Positions 9,344-17,185 of a stretch of DNA of 64,000 bases are shown piece after piece. Both the position numbers and the translations under genes were made by a program. The stretch is taken from positions 1,947,001 to 2,011,000 of the forward strand of contig NZ_CP040021.1 of the NCBI RefSeq assembly GCF_005280275.1, given 5' to 3'. The notes under the pieces were generated by a model that worked only from the letters and a program-made list of their open reading frames with translations, ran no database searches and was not told where the DNA came from. Position 1 is the first letter of the stretch, and every line of letters begins with the position of its first letter. This stretch comes from Salinivibrio kushneri (GTDB taxonomy: Bacteria > Pseudomonadota > Gammaproteobacteria > Enterobacterales > Vibrionaceae).

Positions 9344-9875
9344 AATTTTCACACTCCATGTTGTGTGACCGTCGTATAAAGTTCGACAGTCAGTGAAAAA
9401 ACGTTTTTGATACTAACACGTCTTTTCTCAGTCGTCAGGTTAGCCCCTTTTTCTGCTCAATTATCCACCATTTTTTAAACATTCCGTCACTGATCCCTTA
9501 CTTGGTTTAACGTACATACGTCGAAAAACACTGCCCTCATACACATAAAAATCATTAATAAAAAACACGCAGGTAACCTTTGAAAAACACGGTAACAACA
9601 ACTCATGATGACAATTAACTCAGCTCGCGTTTGACTCACATAAGCGACAAAAATGTTTCCCATCTCATTGTTCTGTTAGCTAGAGTATGACGCCTCACAA
9701 ATGGAACAAAGGATACTGACACACGGACAGTGATGTGAGTTTGGTTGTTGCTAGTTGCATCGCTAAATCGCGCAGGGAGTAGTCGCGCAATCACAGACGA
9801 TCCACCTTCCGATAATGATATTGATACGTTCGCCCTATCGGTTGTCACCGAGTGCGACGTGAAGAAGGTTCAGTT
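9344..9875. promoter_or_regulatory. Divergent intergenic region asd / nhaC
   Basis: About 530 bases with no convincing gene; a 70-codon reverse frame at 9636-9848 has no family resemblance. It must hold two divergent promoters. Visible structure: an octamer inverted repeat ACTCACAT (9634-9641) / ATGTGAGT (9733-9740) and a direct repeat TCGCGCA near 9767 and 9783. The ribosome binding site GAAGAAGG precedes nhaC. I looked for a lysine riboswitch, because relatives regulate NhaC-type genes that way, and did not see its conserved core. Confidence 0.45.
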
Positions 9876-11315
9876 ATGACAACACATCAAATTCGATTAC
9901 CATCCATCGTTCAGGTCATTCTAGCGCTGGGTGCATTTTTGGCGCTCGCGTTTTCGTTTACCGCAAAACTCGATTTACCTATCCAACTGGCACTGTTTAT
10001 TGGCTGGTTTGTGATCATGGGCTTGGGGCTCAAATTAGGCCATCAATATAAAGATCTTGAGTCGGCAGCGACCAAAGGCATTTCCAACGGCCTTGGCGCG
10101 GTGTTAATTCTCCTTTCCGTGGGCGCACTCGTGGGTACCTGGATTGCCGGCGGCATTGTCCCCACTATTATTTACTATGGTCTGAAAGCTATCCATCCTT
10201 CTATCTTCCTTTTAGCGACCATGTTGATTTGCTCGTTAACCGCTTTGGCGACGGGGACCTCTTGGGGCGCGGCGGGTACCGCGGGGATTGCGATGATGGG
10301 GATTGGCCAAGGCCTTGGGATCCCCGCGCCAATGACCGCGGGTGCGGTGCTCTCTGGCTGTTATTTCGGCGACAAAATGTCCCCGCTGTCTGATTCGGTG
10401 ATCCTGGCTTCATCCATGTCAGGCGTGGAAATTGTCGAGCATATTAAAGGGATGCTTCCGATTGCGCTTATTAGCTACATAATTACCGGCATTCTATTTA
10501 CCCTTGTGGGTTGGCACTACGCCGGCAATGTCGATATGAGCCAGGTAGAAATGGTGAAACAAGCGATGCAGGATCAGTTTGTGATCACCCCGATGTCATT
10601 TATCCCTGTACTCATCGTACTCGCGCTGCTCGCCATGCGCCTTCCATCCTTCCCGGTGATCAGCTTTGGCTCACTACTGGGCGTGGTGTGGGCAGTGATG
10701 TTGCAAGACATGGCTCCCGTTTCGGCGATTAACACCGCTTGGGCCCCCTTCTCTGTCGCATCAGGGGTAGATTTCATTGATGCCATTCTCAATCGTGGCG
10801 GCATGTCGTCGATGCTTGGGTCTGTGGCAGTGATTGTATTTGGTCTCGGCTTTGGCGGGTTACTGGAAAAAGTGGGCGTCCTCCATACTATCGCGAGCCT
10901 CTTTGAGCGTCGCGTCAACAGTGCTGGAAGCTTGGCCACCTCCACCATCGGCACAGCCTTTATGGGCAACATTTTTGGCTCAGCGATGTACGTGTCACTG
11001 ATACTGACCCCCAAAATTTGTGCGAAAAACTACGACCGCTTGGGTTATCAGCGTAAGAACTTGTCACGTAACGCCGAGTTCGGTGGTACCTTGACATCCG
11101 GGATGGTGCCTTGGAGTGACAACGGCATTTATATGGCAAGCATCTTAGGGGTCGCCACCTTGTCGTATGCGCCGTTTATGTGGCTAAGCTTTGTTTGTAT
11201 CGCTGTGACTATCGTGACCAGCTATATGGGTTGGTTTGTTGATAAAGTCGATCCAGCACAAACCGTGCAGACTGATGACGCTGCGACCCTAGACGCTCAG
11301 CCCGAGCGCGCATAA
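9876..11315 (+). CDS. nhaC: NhaC-family Na+/H+ antiporter
   Basis: A 479-residue inner-membrane carrier of the NhaC family, exchanging external H+ for Na+; some relatives exchange malate/lactate or carry amino acids. About 11-12 hydrophobic segments are visible. Family hallmarks include ATGTSWGAAGTAGIAMMG, GCYFGDKMSPLSDSV, and the late GGTLTSGMVPWSDNGIYM. The ATG at 9876 follows GAAGAAGG; a longer frame to 9852 exists but has no ribosome binding site. The substrate is inferred from the family only. A strong terminator follows. Confidence 0.88.
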   Translation: MTTHQIRLPSIVQVILALGAFLALAFSFTAKLDLPIQLALFIGWFVIMGLGLKLGHQYKDLESAATKGISNGLGAVLILLSVGALVGTWIAGGIVPTIIYYGLKAIHPSIFLLATMLICSLTALATGTSWGAAGTAGIAMMGIGQGLGIPAPMTAGAVLSGCYFGDKMSPLSDSVILASSMSGVEIVEHIKGMLPIALISYIITGILFTLVGWHYAGNVDMSQVEMVKQAMQDQFVITPMSFIPVLIVLALLAMRLPSFPVISFGSLLGVVWAVMLQDMAPVSAINTAWAPFSVASGVDFIDAILNRGGMSSMLGSVAVIVFGLGFGGLLEKVGVLHTIASLFERRVNSAGSLATSTIGTAFMGNIFGSAMYVSLILTPKICAKNYDRLGYQRKNLSRNAEFGGTLTSGMVPWSDNGIYMASILGVATLSYAPFMWLSFVCIAVTIVTSYMGWFVDKVDPAQTVQTDDAATLDAQPERA

Positions 11316-11367
11316 AAACGCCGATAAGGTTTTGTTGCGAACACGGCACGAGGCAAAGTAAAGAAAC

Positions 11368-11398
11368 AAGCGGGACACCATCAGGTGTCCCGCTTTTT
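11368..11398 (+). terminator. Rho-independent terminator of nhaC
   Basis: GCGGGACACC-ATCA-GGTGTCCCGC is followed by five T's. On the minus strand A's flank the stem only briefly, so it may also serve yejK weakly. Confidence 0.92.
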
Positions 11399-11441
11399 AT
11401 CATCAAGATACCTGACCCAACCTCGGTCAATGAATTAGACC

Positions 11442-12461
11442 CTAGTCGTCATCTCGGCTCGACAAGCGGCGCTGAAGCTGGTCGCGCAAGTTCGGCGGCG
11501 TGCCTTTTATGGTCAGCGTATCTGTTTCTGGATCATAAAACACACGCTCCCCCAACAGCATGGCATCAAAGTTTACCGACAAACCGCCACCGGCCCCGAC
11601 AAACTTGGTGAGCTTTCGCATCGTGGTTCTGTCAGCCGGGAACTGCTCTTCAAGCTCATACCCTTGCTGGTTAGCATACTGATAAAAGTCAGTGCCTTCG
11701 GGGGTGGCCGGCAACTCGCCCGCCAGCTCTTTCACCACCACCTCATCGCCCGCTTTAAGCTGATCATTACAATAATCAAAAACTTGCTTGCGATAGTTAT
11801 TCTTTTCTTCCTTGTCGAGGCGAGCATCGTCGCAGTAGTCTTCTACCGCTTGCATCAGCACCTGGTTTTGCTGCTTGCTATCCATTCCCACTTCCGCTTG
11901 TAGAAAGTCGAGGAAGAAATCAGCGACTTTGCGCCCTACGCGACCTTTGATAAAGGAAAGGTAACGATTTGACTCGGCGTCCGTCTCCCAAGTCGATAAG
12001 TCAATGCGCGCAGCGATATCCATCTTGCTCACATCGAGATACTCGGTGGCATTTACCTCCAATTCATCGGTGACGCGTAAACTGTGCTTGGACTCAAGCA
12101 CGCCGATAAACAGATAATCCGTCGCGAGCGCTCGGTAGTGCGCCATCACCAAGGTGCCGTTATCGGCAAAAGGGTATTTGGCTAGTTCAGCACGCAAGCG
12201 CTCCACCGCTTTTTCGGACAAGGCTTGAAAGTCGAGTTCACCGGTACGATAAGCCTTTAACCACTGCTGGAAGTCACTCTCGGTGTCAAACAAAGCAAAC
12301 CCTTTGCCTGCTTTTGCATGATAAACCCGATGAATGTCTCCCATCAGGTTTTCGGTCTGCTCAGTCAGCGGCAACGGGCCGTCTCGAAGGTGAACGTTAA
12401 GCGAATCATCATCTTGCTTAACGATTTGATGCAATATTACGTTAGAAAGCGTGAGGGTCAT
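11442..12461 (-). CDS. yejK: Nucleoid-associated protein YejK (NdpA)
   Basis: A 339-residue cytoplasmic protein of the 37-kDa nucleoid-associated family; E. coli YejK (335 residues) is found on the nucleoid and interacts with topoisomerases. N-terminal LSNVILHQIVKQDDDSLNVH and the C-terminal FDAMLLGERVFYDPETDTLT segments are typical. It is divergent from yejL across about 77 bases, as in enterics, where yejK-yejL-yejM adjoin tRNA-Pro. The biochemical role remains poorly defined in the family. Confidence 0.93.
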   Translation of the reverse strand: MTLTLSNVILHQIVKQDDDSLNVHLRDGPLPLTEQTENLMGDIHRVYHAKAGKGFALFDTESDFQQWLKAYRTGELDFQALSEKAVERLRAELAKYPFADNGTLVMAHYRALATDYLFIGVLESKHSLRVTDELEVNATEYLDVSKMDIAARIDLSTWETDAESNRYLSFIKGRVGRKVADFFLDFLQAEVGMDSKQQNQVLMQAVEDYCDDARLDKEEKNNYRKQVFDYCNDQLKAGDEVVVKELAGELPATPEGTDFYQYANQQGYELEEQFPADRTTMRKLTKFVGAGGGLSVNFDAMLLGERVFYDPETDTLTIKGTPPNLRDQLQRRLSSRDDD

Positions 12462-12538
12462 GATTGAAAAGATTTTCAGTAAGACTAAAGTGTGAGTTAT
12501 TATACGCTGCTTTGGTTTTAAGAAGAAAAGACGAATTT

Positions 12539-12757
12539 ATGCCTGTAACTTCAAAATATGACGACGAGCAAGTGGAACGTATTATCAACGATGTTGTCAA
12601 CGTGTTAGAGCAACACGATGCATCGACAGATTTATCGCTGATGGTGATCGGGAATGTCGCCACCAACATCCTTAATCACAATATCCCTGCCGCCCAACGC
12701 CAGGCATTTGCCGACAAGTTTGCCCAGGCATTAATGGCATCTATCGATAAGCAATAA
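12539..12757 (+). CDS. yejL: YejL, UPF0352 family small protein
   Basis: A 72-residue cytoplasmic protein of unknown function. E. coli YejL is 75 residues; the segment SKYDDEQVERIINDVVNVLE and the C-terminal QRQAFADKFAQALMASI are characteristic. The frame is open from 12464, but the family N-terminus (MPVTSKY) starts at the ATG at 12539. It lies 42 bases ahead of yejM and is likely cotranscribed with it. Confidence 0.92.
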   Translation: MPVTSKYDDEQVERIINDVVNVLEQHDASTDLSLMVIGNVATNILNHNIPAAQRQAFADKFAQALMASIDKQ

Positions 12758-12799
12758 TGCATAAAGCAGCAGTCGCTAATAAGAGAAGAATAAATTTGT

Positions 12800-14677
12800 A
12801 TGGTTGATAGCGGAACATCGTATCGTGACAAAGTATCCCAGCTTATCAGTTGGGGGCATTGGTTTAGCTTTTTTAACATCATTGCCGCTATGTTGCTGGG
12901 CACGCGCTACATCAGCCAATCGGGATGGCCTGAAACCCTATTAGGGCAAAGCTACTTGGTATTCAACTGGGTTGGACACTTTGGCTTTCTGGTGTTTGCG
13001 CTTTATATTCTGATTATTTTCCCGGCCAGTTTTCTTATCCCCTCCCAGCGGTTAATGCGACTGTTTGCCGTACTGGTTGCCACTGTCGGGATGATGGTGC
13101 TGCTGCTCGATATTTACGCCTACCAAACCCTGCACCTTCATCTTAACCCGCTGGTGTGGGAGCTGCTGTTAAGCGGCGAAAAAACCGATATGAATGCGCA
13201 TTGGCAGTACTTGTTTATTGCCGTGCCTGCTATTTTTATCTTAGAGTTGATTATTGCCGAATGGGTGTGGCGCAAACTGCGTAAACTGACGCGTAAACGG
13301 ATTGGTATCCCAGTGGCTACCGTCTTTGCGCTTTGCTTTATCTCTAGCCATCTTATCCATATTTGGGCGGACGCCTTCATATATAGCCCGGTCACTGCAC
13401 AGCGCTCTACCTTCCCGGTCTCCTATCCGATGACTGCGAAAACCTTTATGGAAAAGTACGGCTTGCTCGACAGGCAAGAGTACCAACGTTTGCGTGAACA
13501 ACGTGGACAAGAAACCAGCGAAGTGATCCGGTATCCCCTTCAGCCGCTTGCCTTTGCGCCGGATGCCAACAAATACCAGAAAAACTTACTGATGGTGATG
13601 GTAGAGGGACTGCGTGCGGACATGGTAAACCCAGTCACCATGCCTCACCTCCACCAGTTTGCTAATCAAAACCTGTGGTTTAAAAATCACTTTAGCAGCA
13701 GCAATGACGACATGGCGGGGTTGTTTGGCTTTTTCTACGGCTTGCCTGGCAGTTATGCGCAAAGCGCCCGTACCGAGGGGCTGCGTCCGGTACTGATAGA
13801 AACACTCAAACAGCGTGATTATCAACTGGGGTTGTTTAGTGGCGATCATTTTGCCAATCCCATTTATTATCAAAGTATTTTCAGCCAAGCGCTTGAACGC
13901 GATAGTCAATCGGACAAACCCGCTTGGCAAGCCGATGCCGAGGCCGTCAGCACGATGCAAAACTGGCTGGGAAGTCGCGAAACCGACAAGCCATGGTTTG
14001 GTTACCTAGAATTAGCAACCGTGAATGAATACGAGCAAGGTGGTGACTACCCACAGCCTTTTCAACCGGCACTGGATAGTGCCATGGCAGGGGTCGATAC
14101 TCAGACAAGCTTGGTATTAAAAAACAGCTACAACAACGCCGCGCATTATGTCGATGACCAACTTGGCCGCTTGCTTGAGCACCTAGGCCAGTCAGGGCAA
14201 TTGGACAATACCGTGGTGATGATTACCGCCAATCACGGGATGGAGTTTAACGAGACCGGACTCAACAGTTGGGGCTCAAACTCAAACTACAGCCGATATC
14301 AGTTACAAGTGCCCATGATTATGCATTGGCCCAACCAAAATGCGGAGCAAACTGCGCATTACAGTAGCCACCTAGATGTGGCCCCCACATTGATGGAATC
14401 CATGTTATCGGTCAGCTCTCCGGCGGAGACGTATAGCAGTGGAACCAACTTGTTCGAGCTTAAAAACCGTCCACGCAAGTGGGTGCTCGCCGGCGATAGC
14501 CGAGATATCGTGGTGGTACAACCGCAAAAAACCACCGTGGTGGATAAGTTTGGCAACTATAAGGTGTTTGATAAGCACTATACACCGCTGCCAGAGGGGA
14601 AACCGCAGTTGTCACTGCTGATGCAAGTGATGCATGAACTGAAACGCTTTTATTATCCCGAAGAGCCGTCGTCGTGA
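12800..14677 (+). CDS. yejM: YejM/PbgA/LapC, inner-membrane regulator of lipopolysaccharide synthesis
   Basis: A 625-residue essential-type inner-membrane protein. Five hydrophobic helices lie in roughly the first 195 residues, followed by a periplasmic linker and a sulfatase/alkaline-phosphatase-fold domain (about 250-600: LLMVMVEGLRADMVNP, TANHGMEFNET). In E. coli it binds LPS and restrains LapB-FtsH degradation of LpxC. The catalytic residues of true sulfatases are not conserved in this family, which fits a sensing role. E. coli YejM is 586 residues. Gene order yejL-yejM-tRNA-Pro matches E. coli. Confidence 0.92.
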   Translation: MVDSGTSYRDKVSQLISWGHWFSFFNIIAAMLLGTRYISQSGWPETLLGQSYLVFNWVGHFGFLVFALYILIIFPASFLIPSQRLMRLFAVLVATVGMMVLLLDIYAYQTLHLHLNPLVWELLLSGEKTDMNAHWQYLFIAVPAIFILELIIAEWVWRKLRKLTRKRIGIPVATVFALCFISSHLIHIWADAFIYSPVTAQRSTFPVSYPMTAKTFMEKYGLLDRQEYQRLREQRGQETSEVIRYPLQPLAFAPDANKYQKNLLMVMVEGLRADMVNPVTMPHLHQFANQNLWFKNHFSSSNDDMAGLFGFFYGLPGSYAQSARTEGLRPVLIETLKQRDYQLGLFSGDHFANPIYYQSIFSQALERDSQSDKPAWQADAEAVSTMQNWLGSRETDKPWFGYLELATVNEYEQGGDYPQPFQPALDSAMAGVDTQTSLVLKNSYNNAAHYVDDQLGRLLEHLGQSGQLDNTVVMITANHGMEFNETGLNSWGSNSNYSRYQLQVPMIMHWPNQNAEQTAHYSSHLDVAPTLMESMLSVSSPAETYSSGTNLFELKNRPRKWVLAGDSRDIVVVQPQKTTVVDKFGNYKVFDKHYTPLPEGKPQLSLLMQVMHELKRFYYPEEPSS

Positions 14678-14773
14678 TGAGCAAGAGGCAGAGTAAAATG
14701 TCACATCGCTACGGTGGGTTGACGCTTTAATAGCCAAACGGTTGAAAAACCGAAAAACAATGCCCCTTGGCAA

Positions 14774-14802
14774 TTGACACCCACTAGGCCGATTCGTAAT
14801 AT
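14774..14802 (+). promoter_or_regulatory. Sigma-70 promoter of the tRNA-Pro gene
   Basis: TTGACA (14774-14779), a 17-base spacer and TAATAT (14797-14802): a perfect -35 and a near-consensus -10, placing the start a few bases ahead of the mature tRNA 5' end at 14813. Confidence 0.9.
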
Positions 14803-14812
14803 AGCGCTTAGT

Positions 14813-14889
14813 CGGTCTGTAGCGCAGTCTGGTAGCGCACTGTCATGGGGTGTCAGGGGTCGCTGGTTCAAATCCAGTCAGACCGACCA
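14813..14889 (+). tRNA. proL: tRNA-Pro (anticodon GGG)
   Basis: A 77-base cloverleaf: acceptor CGGTCTG / CAGACCG, D arm GCGCAGTCTGGTAGCGC, anticodon stem CTGTC / GTCAG with loop ATGGGGT (anticodon GGG), and T arm GCTGG-TTCAAAT-CCAGT. CCA is encoded, with A as discriminator base. The T-T mismatch in the anticodon stem also occurs in E. coli proL, which lies at the same place downstream of yejM. It reads CCC and CCU proline codons. Confidence 0.96.
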
Positions 14890-14897
14890 ATATTTAA

Positions 14898-14927
14898 GCC
14901 CACCGTTCATCGAACGGTGGGCTTTTT
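14898..14927 (+). terminator. Rho-independent terminator of the tRNA-Pro gene
   Basis: GCCCACCGTTC-ATC-GAACGGTGGGC, an 11-bp perfect stem, is followed by five T's. Confidence 0.94.
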
Positions 14928-14949
14928 CGTGTGTGCGCATTAAAGGCGG

Positions 14950-17016
14950 TTACTTCGCTTGCCGCCCGACAAATGCCGCAACCACGGTATCTTCGCCGCG
15001 TTGACGAGAAAATACATAGGCCCCCGCTTGGGGGATGACTTGGTGCGTACCTGCCCCAATCGCCGGGTGATCTTGCCTAAACTGGCCCACTTTACGCCAA
15101 TGGTTTAGCAAACCTGTTTGCATATCATTGCGCTGCCATATCATGTCTGAACGGGTACCTTGATGGAAATCGTCTCCGTAAGGGCCCAAGTCACGCCCGA
15201 CTTCATCACCATAGAACACTTGTACCGCACCGGGCGCCAGCAAGAGTGCGTTAGCGGCACCACGCTGCATGCTGGCGTCTTTAAAGCGACTGAAAAAAAG
15301 CTCAGTATCATGGGACGACATATAGCTTACCGGAATGAAATCGCCCTCTTTTGCCATGGTGTCAGCATACGCTTGATAAGTGTCTTGCATTTCACTGAGG
15401 CAATACGCTCCCTTGTCCATCTGCTTTTGCAAATCGAAATTAATCAAGGCATCAAAGCCTTGGTCAAAATAAGGGCTGCGATAAGCACGGTGACCCCACA
15501 CTTCTCCCATCATCCAAAACGGCTCTCCCGTTTTGCCATGCTGATGCCGCCACGTCTCTAACGCCGCCGAGGCTTGCGATTTCAATGCTCGCCATACTTC
15601 GCCATCGACATGCTTGACCGTATCCACCCGAAAACCATCAATACCGAAACGCTCTACCCATTGGGTTTGCCATTCCAGTAAGTAATCACTCACGGTATAG
15701 TTATCGCGCGCTTCAACGCGAGTACCTGGGTTGTTGAGCAACCATTGCGGTGGCGTCACTGGCTGATCGGATTCCGTTTTAAAGTCGGGTAGCCCAGCCA
15801 GTGTCAGGGTTTTATCACTGCTGCCGGGCTGATCATAACCAGGTAACCCAGCTCGCACCCAGTCTTTGCCCCACCATTGGTGCCAGTGGGTGCTCTTGTA
15901 GTCAATGGCCTGATGGAAGTCATGCCAACTTTGCCCCTTATCGGGCTGCCAATCTTGCCATTTTTCTGGCAACTCAGCGTCATTGACGACGTTAATCCCA
16001 TCTTGCTGTAAGTCCGCGAGCGTGGCATAACCTGGGTGATTAACCACAGCGTCAAGAAACACTTTCAGGCCGCGCTGGTGGGCTTCATCCATGAGGGTTT
16101 TGAGTACAGTGTCATCACCAAAGTTTTTGTCTACTTGGGTAAAGTCACGTGACCAGTAGCCATGATAGGCATAAAAAGGAAAGCTGCCCTTGCTCCCACC
16201 GCCCACAAAGCCATGGACTTGCTCGACAATCGGCGACAACCAAATCACATCTGTGCCGAGCGACTGGATATAATCCAGTTTATCGATCACCCCTTGCAGA
16301 TCTCCGCCATGAAAGGTGCCGATGTTCTGTGCGTTATCTTGATGGCGTCCATAACTGTGATCATTGCTCGGATCGCCATTGTTAAACCTGTCCACCATCA
16401 CAAAATAGATATTGGCATTCCGGTAGCTAAACGTAGGAGAAGGCGCGTCAACCGGGGCTAAGAGTACCAAGCCACCACTGTTCGGTGCCGGCGTCAGCGT
16501 GACACTGTGATCCTTTACACGCACCACCTGGCCACTGAGCGCTTCTTTTAGACGGGTCCCTTCGGCAAAGCTATCGCCCAGTTGCAGAGTAACCGGCCCG
16601 CCTTGATACTGCTGGCATTGCACATCTGGCAAAGGCCGCTTAAAGGTCGAGGCCGTCTTTTTTGGCTCACGCTTTACCCGTAATGTGCGCGTATCCGCTT
16701 GATAATAAAAGCCATAGTCACCAGCAAAGCGAATGGTGAGATCAAAGGTGCTGGCCGTATCGCACTCAAGCGGTATCGGCGTATTAAACTTGGCTTTGTT
16801 TGGCGTATCGGCTTGGCAGTCCCCCTCAACGCCATCCACGGTGATTTGGTAAGTGTTCTTTCCCAATGCGAAGACCGCTGGTGCGTCTACATCAAGTGGT
16901 TTATCAGCTTGTGTGGTTGAGGTGGTCACCGTGATATGAGGAGAGGCTGCGGCTGTCATTGAGAGCGACGCGGCTATCGCGATAGCGAGCCGCTGCCAAG
17001 TAAATACAGGGGTCAT
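14950..17016 (-). CDS. malS: Periplasmic alpha-amylase (MalS-like, GH13)
   Basis: Hydrolyses alpha-1,4-glucosidic bonds of maltodextrins or starch outside the cytoplasm. The 688-residue product has a signal peptide (AIAIAASLSMTAAA, cleavage near residue 24), an N-terminal extension of about 210 residues, then a GH13 barrel with YFVMVDRFNNGDPSND, FLDAVVNHPG, the nucleophile region GFRVDTVKHV, the acid/base Glu in MMGEVWGHR, and SSHDTE. E. coli MalS is 676 residues and is similarly organised. The short C-terminal domain ends at the stop. No operon partner is adjacent, and no MalT box was sought in detail. Confidence 0.9.
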   Translation of the reverse strand: MTPVFTWQRLAIAIAASLSMTAAASPHITVTTSTTQADKPLDVDAPAVFALGKNTYQITVDGVEGDCQADTPNKAKFNTPIPLECDTASTFDLTIRFAGDYGFYYQADTRTLRVKREPKKTASTFKRPLPDVQCQQYQGGPVTLQLGDSFAEGTRLKEALSGQVVRVKDHSVTLTPAPNSGGLVLLAPVDAPSPTFSYRNANIYFVMVDRFNNGDPSNDHSYGRHQDNAQNIGTFHGGDLQGVIDKLDYIQSLGTDVIWLSPIVEQVHGFVGGGSKGSFPFYAYHGYWSRDFTQVDKNFGDDTVLKTLMDEAHQRGLKVFLDAVVNHPGYATLADLQQDGINVVNDAELPEKWQDWQPDKGQSWHDFHQAIDYKSTHWHQWWGKDWVRAGLPGYDQPGSSDKTLTLAGLPDFKTESDQPVTPPQWLLNNPGTRVEARDNYTVSDYLLEWQTQWVERFGIDGFRVDTVKHVDGEVWRALKSQASAALETWRHQHGKTGEPFWMMGEVWGHRAYRSPYFDQGFDALINFDLQKQMDKGAYCLSEMQDTYQAYADTMAKEGDFIPVSYMSSHDTELFFSRFKDASMQRGAANALLLAPGAVQVFYGDEVGRDLGPYGDDFHQGTRSDMIWQRNDMQTGLLNHWRKVGQFRQDHPAIGAGTHQVIPQAGAYVFSRQRGEDTVVAAFVGRQAK

Positions 17017-17185
17017 GATCGTGCTCCTTGCGATTTTCTTTTAGGGTAAAAAACCCGCAAGCGATTGACATCATTCCTGCGTCTGCGCCCTAAAAATGTG
17101 AGCCATGACCATCCAAGGATGAGTCAAGTCAGTCATTGCTCTGTTTAATCGGCAACAGTTTGATCAGCAACAGCATGGTGAAACA

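Noticed and set aside
9344-9875. Lysine riboswitch upstream of nhaC
   Set aside because: Known for NhaC-type genes in relatives, but I could not find the conserved core segments by eye. A covariance search would settle it.
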